Below are positions 9,660 through 17,517 of a stretch of DNA of 64,000 bases, piece by piece (position 1 is the first letter of the stretch; each line of letters starts with the position of its first letter). Origin of the DNA: Hymenobacter sp. YC55 (GTDB lineage: Bacteria > Bacteroidota > Bacteroidia > Cytophagales > Hymenobacteraceae); the NCBI RefSeq assembly GCF_029433095.1, contig NZ_JARNTX010000003.1, positions 434,001 to 498,000 of the forward strand, read 5' to 3'. Made by a program: the position numbers and the translations under genes. The notes under the pieces are model-generated. The model had not been told where the DNA came from, did no database searches, and saw only the letters and a program-made list of their open reading frames with translations.

Positions 9660-9686
9660 CTAAAACCTAGCTCTAACACATCTGCC

Positions 9687-12600
9687 ATGCCCCGCTTTGC
9701 TCTGCCTTCCGTTCTGCTGTTGCTTTCCTGGCTGCTAACTGCCAATGCAGTAGTGGGGCAGCCGGGTCTGCGGGTGGCGGTGCCGCTGCTAGACAATTGG
9801 CGCACGGTAGCCGACGACAAAAACCAGCAGGCCTTCAACGGCTTTGAAAAGCCCAACTTCAACGACCAAAGCTGGCAAACCGTGGCAGTGCCCCACAATT
9901 GGGATGCCTACGAAGGCTACCGGCGGCTGCGCCACGGCAACCGCCACGGCTACGCCTGGTACCGCAAAACCTTCCCCGTGAAGGCCGCACAAAAGGACGC
10001 CCGGTATTTCCTGTTTTTCGAAGGCGTGGGCTCCTACGCGACGGTGTGGCTGAACGGCCGGCCGGTGGGCACGCACGCCGGTGGCCGCACCACCTTTACC
10101 CTGGACGTAACCGAAGCCGTGCTGCTTGATGGCCGCCCCAACGTGCTGGCCGTCCGGGCCGACCATCCAGCTGGCATTCAGGATTTGCCGTGGGTGTGCG
10201 GGGGCTGCTCTGAGGAAAGAGGTTTTTCGGAAGGCTCGCAGCCGATGGGCATCTTCCGGCCGGTACAGTTAATCGTTACCAATCCGGTGCGGATCGAGCC
10301 GTTTGGCGTGCACATCTGGGCCGATTCCACCGTGTCGGCGCAGGCGGCGCAACTGCACGTGGATTCGGAAGTGCGCAACTACTACGGCAAGCCGCAAACC
10401 GTAACTGTGGTTAATCAATTGTTTGATCGGCAAGGCAAGAAGGTGGCCGAAGTTAAATCCACGCAGAAGCTGGCAGCCGGCAAAACCGTGCAGGTTCAAC
10501 AGTTGCTGCCGACGCTCACGCAGCCGCATTTGTGGTCGTTGGACGACCCGTATCTGTATCGGCTGGTGACGCAAGTGCGTGCGAAAGGAAAGGTGCTCGA
10601 CGAACTGGAAACGCCCTATGGAATTCGTTGGATTAGCTGGCCGATTGGCCCGGCCGCGGCCAAGCACAAGCAGTTTCTGTTGAATGGCAAGCCCGTTTTC
10701 ATCAACGGCATTGCCGAATACGAACACTTGCTCGGCCAAAGCCACGCCTTTGGGGCCGAGCAGATCCGGACGCGGGTAGAGCAAATGAAAGCGGCCGGTT
10801 TCAATGCCTTCCGCGACGCGCACCAGCCCCACAACCTGCGCTACCAAGCCAATTGGGATTCGTTGGGCTTGCTATGGTGGCCGCAGCTGGCCGCCCACGT
10901 GTGGTATGATAACCCGGCATTTCGCCAGAATTTCAAAACCTTGCTCGTTGATTGGGTGAAGGAGCGACGCAACAGCTCATCCATTGTGCTGTGGGGGCTG
11001 GAAAACGAAAGCACTTTGCCCGAAGACTTCGCCCGCGAATGTACTGCCCTCATCCGCCAACTCGACCCCACAGCTTCGGCGCAGCGCAAAGTCACGACCT
11101 GCAACGGGGGCAAGGGTACCGATTGGGACGTGCCCCAAAACTGGACCGGCACCTACGGCGGCGACCCCAACACCTACGCCGCCGACGTGGAGCGGCAGGT
11201 GCTTATTGGCGAGTACGGCGCCTGGCGCACCCTCGATCTGCACTCCGAAGGCCCACCCGTTTTCAACAGTGGTCCGTTCAGCGAAGACCGGTTCACGCAG
11301 CTTATGGAGCTGAAAGTGCGCCTTGCGGAAGCGGCCAAAGACAAAACCGCGGGCCACTTCTTCTGGCTGTTCACTTCCCACGACAACCCCGGCCGGGTGC
11401 AAGGCGGGGAGGGGCAGCGCGAACTAGACCGCATCGGCCCGGTGAACTATAAGGGCTTGCTGACGCCCTGGGAAGAGCCAACGGACGCGTTTTACATGTT
11501 CCGCGCCAACTACGCTCCCAAGGACAAAGAGCCCATGGTCTACATTGCCTCGCACACCTGGCCCGACCGGTGGCTGAAACCGGGGCGCAAAGACAGCATT
11601 GCGGTGTATTCGAACTGCGACGAAGTGGAGCTGTTCAACGACGTAAATGCCGCCTCGCTCGGCCGCAAAACCCGCGCCGGCATCGGCACCCATTTCCAGT
11701 GGGACGGGGTGGACGTACGCTACAACGTGCTCTACGCCGTGGGCTACGTGGCCGGCAAGGCCGTGGCCCGCGACTACATCGTGCTCAACCACTTACCCGC
11801 AGCGCCCGGCTTCAGGGCGTTTCTAGCCGATGCCCAACCCATAACGGCCCCGCAGCCGGGCCACAATTACCTGTACCGGGTGAACTGCGGCGGGCCGGCG
11901 TACGTGGACCGCCACGGCAGCACTTGGCAGGCCGACCAGCCCCGCACCAACTCCCAAACCTGGGGTTCCGAGTCGTGGACGCGGGACTTTCCCGGCTTGT
12001 CGCCGTTCTTCGCCAGCCAGCGCCGCACCCACGACCCCATCCAAGGCACCACCGACTGGCCGCTGTTTCAGAGTTTCCGCTACGGCCGCGAAAAGCTGCG
12101 CTACGCCTTCCCGGTGCCCAACGGCGAATACATGGTGGAACTGTACTTCGTGGAGCCCTGGCTCGGCACCGGCGGCGGGCTCGACTGCACCGGCTGGCGC
12201 TTGTTCGATGTGGCCGTTAACAACCAGACAGTACTTAAGGACCTGGACATCTGGAAGGAAGCGGGCCACGACCAAGCCCTGAAAAAGACGGTGAAAGTGC
12301 GCGTAACGGATGGGCAGCTCGTCGTGTCGTTTCCGCACGTAGCATCCGGGCAGGCCCTGATTTCCGGTATTGCTATTGCCAGCCCCGACGCCACTGCGAA
12401 GTCCGCGCCCGCCCCGCAGCCCGTTATCAGTGGCCTGACCGTAGCCGACCAAGGCTCGGCGGGGCAATGGACAACCCAAACCTGGCTGGATACCGGCAAT
12501 TTCCCCTATACCAACGACCAAGCCACGTTCAGCAGTTTGCCTTCCGCTTTGTACGGCGCCGAGTGGCTGCGGGCGCCGCTAAATGTAGCTTCCGCGAATA

Positions 12601-13274
12601 AGCCCCGCGCTACCTTCCAGGTAACCACCGCGGCCGATGTGTACATCAATCTGGATGCCAAGCAAAGCACCGCGCCCGCTTGGCTGCGCGAGTACGAGGA
12701 CACCAAAACCACGCTGGAAATCAGCTACGCCGGTGGCCGCACGTTCCGCGTGTACCGCAAGCGGTTTCCGGCCGGCACTACCGTCACGCTCGGCCCCAAT
12801 AGCCGCGCCGCTGCCCCGGACGCTTTGCCTTACCTGGTGGCCGTCAACCGCGCCACCACCATCGAGCCAGCTTACGACCTCAAGCCCGTGACTGGCTACA
12901 AGCCGGCTACGGCCCGCCTCTCGGGGGCCGGCGTGGTGAAAGACGTGGTGCACGAAAAGGAAAGTGTTACCTTCAAAGAAGCCACCGGTGGGGCCGTGGA
13001 ATGGACCATCAGCGTAGGCGTTGCTGATACGTATTCTCTGACCTTGCGCTACGCTAACCAGCTAGCTAAGCCGCTGAAAGGCAAGCTTTCCGTGGCCCTG
13101 GCCGATGGCACGGTGCTTAAGGAAGAAGAGGTGGAACTGGTGCCTTCCAAACCCGGCAAGTGGAACTACCTGGCTAGCTCCACCGGCTCGATGATCAACG
13201 CGGGCAGCTACAAGATCAAATTCAGTGGTACTGATGCCGCCGGGCTCAGCGTATCGGGGTTGGAAGTGCAATAA
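9687..13274 (+). CDS. GH2 family glycosidase with malectin and C-terminal carbohydrate-binding-like domains
   Basis: The protein has 1195 aa; the ATG at 9687 starts the signal peptide (MPRFALPSVLLLLSWLL). The order is a GH2 sugar-binding jelly roll (about 25-200), an immunoglobulin-like domain, a TIM barrel, and a malectin domain from about 726 (YRVNCGGPAYVDRHGSTW). Further beta-rich modules follow, the last resembling CBM6/35 (EWTISVGVADTYSLTLRYAN). The acid/base glutamate is E441 (WGLENES) and the nucleophile E509 (LIGEYGAW). GH2 retaining enzymes cleave beta-galactosides, beta-glucuronides and similar linkages; specificity cannot be read here. It is much longer than typical GH2 enzymes because of the added binding modules, which suggests action on large branched substrate. 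Confidence 0.88.
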   Translation: MPRFALPSVLLLLSWLLTANAVVGQPGLRVAVPLLDNWRTVADDKNQQAFNGFEKPNFNDQSWQTVAVPHNWDAYEGYRRLRHGNRHGYAWYRKTFPVKAAQKDARYFLFFEGVGSYATVWLNGRPVGTHAGGRTTFTLDVTEAVLLDGRPNVLAVRADHPAGIQDLPWVCGGCSEERGFSEGSQPMGIFRPVQLIVTNPVRIEPFGVHIWADSTVSAQAAQLHVDSEVRNYYGKPQTVTVVNQLFDRQGKKVAEVKSTQKLAAGKTVQVQQLLPTLTQPHLWSLDDPYLYRLVTQVRAKGKVLDELETPYGIRWISWPIGPAAAKHKQFLLNGKPVFINGIAEYEHLLGQSHAFGAEQIRTRVEQMKAAGFNAFRDAHQPHNLRYQANWDSLGLLWWPQLAAHVWYDNPAFRQNFKTLLVDWVKERRNSSSIVLWGLENESTLPEDFARECTALIRQLDPTASAQRKVTTCNGGKGTDWDVPQNWTGTYGGDPNTYAADVERQVLIGEYGAWRTLDLHSEGPPVFNSGPFSEDRFTQLMELKVRLAEAAKDKTAGHFFWLFTSHDNPGRVQGGEGQRELDRIGPVNYKGLLTPWEEPTDAFYMFRANYAPKDKEPMVYIASHTWPDRWLKPGRKDSIAVYSNCDEVELFNDVNAASLGRKTRAGIGTHFQWDGVDVRYNVLYAVGYVAGKAVARDYIVLNHLPAAPGFRAFLADAQPITAPQPGHNYLYRVNCGGPAYVDRHGSTWQADQPRTNSQTWGSESWTRDFPGLSPFFASQRRTHDPIQGTTDWPLFQSFRYGREKLRYAFPVPNGEYMVELYFVEPWLGTGGGLDCTGWRLFDVAVNNQTVLKDLDIWKEAGHDQALKKTVKVRVTDGQLVVSFPHVASGQALISGIAIASPDATAKSAPAPQPVISGLTVADQGSAGQWTTQTWLDTGNFPYTNDQATFSSLPSALYGAEWLRAPLNVASANKPRATFQVTTAADVYINLDAKQSTAPAWLREYEDTKTTLEISYAGGRTFRVYRKRFPAGTTVTLGPNSRAAAPDALPYLVAVNRATTIEPAYDLKPVTGYKPATARLSGAGVVKDVVHEKESVTFKEATGGAVEWTISVGVADTYSLTLRYANQLAKPLKGKLSVALADGTVLKEEEVELVPSKPGKWNYLASSTGSMINAGSYKIKFSGTDAAGLSVSGLEVQ

Positions 13275-13408
13275 AACCTGGAAAAATCTAGGGAGGCGAA
13301 GATGCTACAATAGGAAGGGAAAATCATACACCAACCCTGTAGCAGGGGCAGGTAAATTTGCTATTGATACTGCTACTAAAGGTTTCAGGCAAGGATTCTC
13401 CGCATTTC

Positions 13409-13420
13409 GACAATATTGTC
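13409..13420. promoter_or_regulatory. 12-bp perfect palindrome GACAATATTGTC before the symporter start
   Basis: The palindrome ends two bases before the ATG of the symporter gene, covering the usual ribosome-binding region. The core AATATTGTCTT also occurs shortly before the start of the gene at 583. It could be an operator or a translational element, or chance. Confidence 0.25.
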
Positions 13421-13422
13421 TT

Positions 13423-15018
13423 ATGAACAATCTGCGAGTTCTCGACCTGGCCATTATTGCGCTCTACCTGGTGGCTATGATAGCCGTGGGGGTGTATTTC
13501 GCCCGCAAAAACAAAAATCCCGAACAATACTCCAGTGCCTCCGGCTCGATTCCGGGTTGGGCCATTGGCATGTCCATCTACGCTACTTTTCTGAGTAGCA
13601 ACACCTTCTTGGGCGTGCCGGGCAAGGCATTCGGTACCAACTGGAACGCGTTTGTGTTCAGCGTCTCGATGCCGCTGGCGGCGTGGGTGGCGGCCCGCTA
13701 CTTTGTGCCGTTCTACCGCAGCACCGGCGAGATTTCAGCTTATACGCACCTGGAAAAGCGTTTCGGGAGTTGGGCCCGCACCTACGCGGTGGTGTGTTTT
13801 CTGCTGACGCAACTGGCGCGCATCGGTTCTATTTTCTTCGGTATTGCCCTCACGTTGCAGGCCCTGACGGGCTTTTCGATGGAGATGATTATGCTGGTGA
13901 CGGGCATTTGCATCATCGTGTACACCGTGCTCGGCGGCATTGAGGCCGTTATCTGGACCGAGGTGGTGCAGGGCGTTATCAAGACCTTTGGGGCGCTGCT
14001 GATTCTGTATCTGATTGTCGAGAATATGCCGGGCGGCGTAGCCAACATTGGCACCATCGGCCAGCAAAACGACAAGTTCAGCTTGGGTGGTTTCGCGCCT
14101 GACTTCACCCAATCCACATTTTGGGTGGTGCTGCTTTACGGTTTCTTTATCAACCTCAACAATTTCGGGGTCGACCAGAACTACGTGCAGCGCTACCACA
14201 CGGCGGCGTCGGCCAAGCAGGCCGCCAAATCCATTTGGCTATGCGTGCTGCTGTATTTGCCGGCTTCGCTGCTGTTCTTTGTTATCGGTACGGCGCTGTT
14301 TGCTTACTACCAAGTGCACCCCGAGCTGATTGAGGCCGTGAAATTGAAAGTAGCCGCCGAACGGTTGCCGCTCACCGCCTCCGTGGCCCAAATCAGCCAA
14401 GCAGCTGCGCAGCTGCTACCCACCGACTACGGCGACAAGGTGATGCCGCACTTCATGGTCACCAAGATTCCGCCGGGCTTCGTCGGGCTCATCGTGTCGG
14501 CCATCCTGTCGGCGGCCATGAGCACTATTAGCTCCGGCATGAATGCCTCGGCCACCGTCTTCACCGCCGACATCTACGAGCGGTACTTCAAGCCCAACCT
14601 CAGCGGCCGGCAAACCATGCGCATGCTGCACCTCGGCACGGTAGTGGTCGGGCTGATGGGCATGGGCACCGGCATTGCCATGATTGGGGTGAAAAGCGTG
14701 CTGGACGTTTGGTGGGAACTGTCCGGGATTTTTGCGGCGGGCATGCTTGGGTTGTTTCTGCTGGCCGTTATCAGCCGCCAAACCCGCAACCACGAAGCCC
14801 TGACGGCCACCGCTATTGGCGTGCTGGTTATTCTTTGGATGACGTTCTCGCCCAGCCTGCCCGAGAGCTTTGGCCCGCTCCGTAACCCGTTGCACAAAAG
14901 CATGATTATCGTGGTCGGTACGCTGACCATCTTTTTGATTGGACTGCTGCTTTCCCGGCTCCGCAAAAGCCCGGTGGTAGCCAGCCGGCCCGAGGAAATC
15001 GAGCTGCCCGTCCACTAA
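13423..15018 (+). CDS. Sodium:solute symporter (SSS family), probable sugar or sugar-acid importer
   Basis: The protein has 531 aa, mostly hydrophobic, with 13 or more predicted membrane helices and no signal peptide. The ATG at 13423 (MNNLRVLDLAIIALYLVAMIAVGVY) begins directly with the first helix typical of SSS transporters. Family features include the LSSNTFLGVPGKAF region of helix 1-2, ARIGSIFFGIALTLQALTGF and the late SAAMSTISSGMNASATVFTADIY block. It would couple import of a monosaccharide or sugar acid to sodium. It sits between periplasmic glycosidases and a cytoplasmic aldolase, so it probably feeds the aldolase pathway. The substrate is inferred only. Confidence 0.88.
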   Translation: MNNLRVLDLAIIALYLVAMIAVGVYFARKNKNPEQYSSASGSIPGWAIGMSIYATFLSSNTFLGVPGKAFGTNWNAFVFSVSMPLAAWVAARYFVPFYRSTGEISAYTHLEKRFGSWARTYAVVCFLLTQLARIGSIFFGIALTLQALTGFSMEMIMLVTGICIIVYTVLGGIEAVIWTEVVQGVIKTFGALLILYLIVENMPGGVANIGTIGQQNDKFSLGGFAPDFTQSTFWVVLLYGFFINLNNFGVDQNYVQRYHTAASAKQAAKSIWLCVLLYLPASLLFFVIGTALFAYYQVHPELIEAVKLKVAAERLPLTASVAQISQAAAQLLPTDYGDKVMPHFMVTKIPPGFVGLIVSAILSAAMSTISSGMNASATVFTADIYERYFKPNLSGRQTMRMLHLGTVVVGLMGMGTGIAMIGVKSVLDVWWELSGIFAAGMLGLFLLAVISRQTRNHEALTATAIGVLVILWMTFSPSLPESFGPLRNPLHKSMIIVVGTLTIFLIGLLLSRLRKSPVVASRPEEIELPVH

Positions 15019-15084
15019 GCGCCCACTTGCTAACCTGATAGGCCCCGCGCGGCCCCACTACCAGACAAGTCGTCTACCCCAACC

Positions 15085-16008
15085 ATGGAAAAAACGCCGA
15101 AGGGATTTATCCCCGTTATGCTCATGCCCTTTCAAAACGACGGGCAAATTGATTATCCGGCGCTTACTCGCCTGACAGAGTTGTACTTAGAGGCCGGCGC
15201 CGCCGGTTTGTTCGCCAATTGTTTGTCCAGCGAAATGTTCGAGCTGAGCGCGCAGGAACGGCTTGAAACCATCCGCCACGTGGTGGAGGTGGTGGGCGGC
15301 GCCGTGCCCGTAGTAGCTACCGGCACCTTCGCCGGCGCCCTCAACGAGCAAGCCGACTTCGTGAAGAAAGTCTACGACGCCGGCACCGAAGCCGTCATCG
15401 TCATCACCGGCCTACTAGCCACCGAGCAAGAGTCGGACGCGGTGTTCGACGAGCGAATCTTCCGGCTTTTGGATTGGACGCCGGGTATTCCTATCGGTTT
15501 CTACGAGTGCCCCGAGCCCTACAAACGCGTGTTGTCGGCCAAGCAGCTCGGACAATTCGTGGACACGGGCCGCGTGACGTATCACAAAGACACCTGCCTC
15601 GATATCGAGCAGGTGCGCGCCAAACTCGCCGCGGTGGAAGGCCATCCTTTCGGCCTCTACGACGCCTACATGGGCCACGCCGTGGAATCGTTGCGGGCCG
15701 GCGCGGCGGGACTGTCCTGCATTCAGGGCAATTTCTTTCCGGAGTTGATTGTGTGGCTTTGCAACAACTTTGACAACCCCCACGCAACGGCGGAAGTGGA
15801 GACGGTGCAGCAGTTCTTCGTTAAGAACATGGACGTGATGCACAACGTGTATCCCATCGTGGCCAAATACTCGCTCAAGCAGCGGGGCATGGATATTTCC
15901 ACTTTTACCCGCCGTCGAGTAGGCACCTTCACCAGCTCGATTCGGCAGGGCGTGGAAGCTCTCTGCGGGGATTACAACATCCTGAGCAGAAGCCTGGAAC
16001 TAGTGTAA
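15085..16008 (+). CDS. DapA/N-acetylneuraminate lyase superfamily aldolase
   Basis: The protein has 307 aa, the normal length for class I aldolases of this (beta/alpha)8 superfamily. The Schiff-base lysine is K168 (TYHKDTC) and the conserved tyrosine is Y140 (GFYECPEPY, equivalent to the YNxP motif). The usual GTTGE-type pyruvate-binding motif is replaced by NCLSSE at about 45-50, so true DapA or NanA activity is unlikely. I infer cleavage or formation of a 2-keto-3-deoxy sugar acid. In a pectin locus the candidates are KDG-like acids, deoxy-rhamnonate or fuconate types, or the RG-II sugars Kdo and Dha. It follows the symporter by 66 bp and ends the block at a terminator. Confidence 0.85.
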   Translation: MEKTPKGFIPVMLMPFQNDGQIDYPALTRLTELYLEAGAAGLFANCLSSEMFELSAQERLETIRHVVEVVGGAVPVVATGTFAGALNEQADFVKKVYDAGTEAVIVITGLLATEQESDAVFDERIFRLLDWTPGIPIGFYECPEPYKRVLSAKQLGQFVDTGRVTYHKDTCLDIEQVRAKLAAVEGHPFGLYDAYMGHAVESLRAGAAGLSCIQGNFFPELIVWLCNNFDNPHATAEVETVQQFFVKNMDVMHNVYPIVAKYSLKQRGMDISTFTRRRVGTFTSSIRQGVEALCGDYNILSRSLELV

Positions 16009-16029
16009 AAGGGGCACTGGTGTGAGAGG

Positions 16030-16075
16030 AAAAAGGCCATTATGCTGAGCAACGCTCACGCATAATGGCCTTTTT
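16030..16075. terminator. Strong bidirectional terminator between aldolase and AraC genes
   Basis: A perfect 16-bp stem is formed by 16030-16045 (AAAAAGGCCATTATGC) and 16060-16075. An extra inner TGAGC/GCTCA pairing lies inside it. It has A-runs and T-runs on both sides and sits between convergent genes ending at 16008 and 16089, as expected for a shared terminator. Confidence 0.9.
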
Positions 16076-16088
16076 TACGTTGCTGCGC

Positions 16089-16982
16089 TTAAGCCGCAGC
16101 CAGCTCTTTGTAGCTGTGCAAGTATTTCTTCTTGTACTCAAGCGGCGTCATTTTGGTGATTTTCTTGAAGTGCCGGTAGAAGTTGGACACGTTGTTGAAG
16201 CCGCACTCAAAGCAGATAACCTCGGTGGGTAGCTTGTCCTCGATTAGCAGGCGGCAAGACTGACTGATGCGAATCTCGATGAGGAAGTCGTAGTAGGTTT
16301 TCTTGGTGATCAGCTTAAAGTACCGACAGAAAGAAGTCACGCTCAGGTTACTGATAGAGGCAATTTCTTCGAGCGTGATTTCCTTTTTGTAGTTGGACAG
16401 CGTGTAGTTGCACACCTTGTTGATGCGCTGCACATCCGACTCGTTGCTTTGCTTGAAGGCGTGGTGCTCCGAGGCAATCGTCTCGATTTCCGTCGTTTCT
16501 GAGAGGATTTTGAGGATGGACAGGAAGATGATGATGCGGTCGAGGTCGGTGGCGTGCACGGCGGCCAGCATCAGGGGCGCCAGCCGGGCCTTGGCTTCGC
16601 CACTCAGAATCAGGCCGCTTTTCGCTTTCTCGAACAGCTTGGGTATCAAGTAGGCTTCGGGCAAACCGAGCAAGTAGCGGCCCAAGCACTCGGGCAGAAA
16701 TTGAATTACCACGGCTTCCACTTCCAGCTCCGGATTGCACTGAAAATACTCTTCGTTGCAGCGCCAGGTGTGGGGCAAGTTGGCACCCAGCAGGATAATC
16801 TCGCCCGCCGAAAAGTTGCTGATGTTGTCGCCTACCAAGCGCACGCCTTCCCCCTTAATCACGTAGTGCAGTTCAAGCTCCGGATGATAATGCCAGATGG
16901 TACCAAAGTTGGGCTTCCGGTCGTGGCGGATGCTAAAGGAACTCTGGTTGTTAACTGGGATTTTGTGAAAGTGGGCTTTCAT
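16089..16982 (-). CDS. AraC family transcriptional regulator with cupin sensor domain
   Basis: The protein has 297 aa and no signal peptide. The N-terminal cupin (about 10-95) includes WHYHPELELHYVIKGEG and GEIILLGANLPHTW. The C-terminal 100 residues form the AraC double helix-turn-helix: ITLEEIASISNLSVTSFCRYFK, then CFECGFNNVSNFYRHFKKITKMTP. Such proteins bind a small sugar or metabolite in the cupin and activate nearby genes. It is divergent from the core SusCD operon at 17518 and convergent with the aldolase. It is the only transcription factor of a recognised family in the window, so it is the likely locus regulator, although PULs more often use hybrid two-component systems or sigma/anti-sigma pairs. 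Confidence 0.93.
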   Translation of the reverse strand: MKAHFHKIPVNNQSSFSIRHDRKPNFGTIWHYHPELELHYVIKGEGVRLVGDNISNFSAGEIILLGANLPHTWRCNEEYFQCNPELEVEAVVIQFLPECLGRYLLGLPEAYLIPKLFEKAKSGLILSGEAKARLAPLMLAAVHATDLDRIIIFLSILKILSETTEIETIASEHHAFKQSNESDVQRINKVCNYTLSNYKKEITLEEIASISNLSVTSFCRYFKLITKKTYYDFLIEIRISQSCRLLIEDKLPTEVICFECGFNNVSNFYRHFKKITKMTPLEYKKKYLHSYKELAAA

Positions 16983-17517
16983 GGGAAGGAAGGGTAAAAG
17001 TGGAAGGTAGAGCGAGAAATAACCAGCTATAAAGCAGTCTTAGCAAGCAGCGTATTCTAGGATCTTATCTTGGAAGCAAATCTTTGGAACTGGTGCTAAT
17101 CCAGAAGTGGAAGGGAGGAATTGCCACTAATATATTTTACGCTATCGATTGCACTCTCCTGTAGTCTACTGCCTGAATCGGTTGCGATAGGTAGAATACT
17201 AGAATTCCGTGGGCAAATGATGCCCGGCGCAAACCTTTGTTTAACCACCCAAAAGCAGGTCTTAATTTCAGCGAGGCCGGGCGCATGATAACATCCTATA
17301 CTAAGTAGCTAATAACCGCTAGAGACCCCGCCTCCGCGGCTAGCATATTTGTAGAAGAAGTCTTTCCTGCCGTTGCTGCGTCCTGGCTTTTCGAAAACAA
17401 CCACGGAGTCTGTGCCAGTGGCTTTTCAATTGGGGCGCCGAGCAGCCAATAAAACGAGTTGCTCGGTAGGGAAGAGCTTGTGTAACTGCATCTTCTACCC
17501 TCTAACTAGCAGCAAGC
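16983..17517. other. Divergent regulatory region between araC-type gene and core PUL operon
   Basis: This 535-bp region has no supported gene and is the natural place for promoters of the AraC regulator and of the SusCD operon. It contains the shared 17-bp motif at 17285-17301. A near-consensus Bacteroidota -7 element (CATATTTG against TAnnTTTG) occurs near 17345-17352, but I see no good partner -33 element. Short open frames here lack any family resemblance. Confidence 0.5.
17285..17301 (+). promoter_or_regulatory. Shared 17-bp motif ATGATAACATCCTATAC (copy 2)
   Basis: It matches 16 of 17 positions with the minus-strand motif at 193-209. It lies about 216 bp upstream of the first gene of the core operon and is oriented toward it. 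It is a candidate operator or promoter element common to the pectin genes. Confidence 0.4.

Noticed and set aside
16030..16075. Counting the strong hairpin as another member of the dispersed repeat family
   Set aside because: It shares ATGCTGAGC, but its stem and A/T-runs are those of a standard bidirectional terminator, and the rest does not match the repeat arms.
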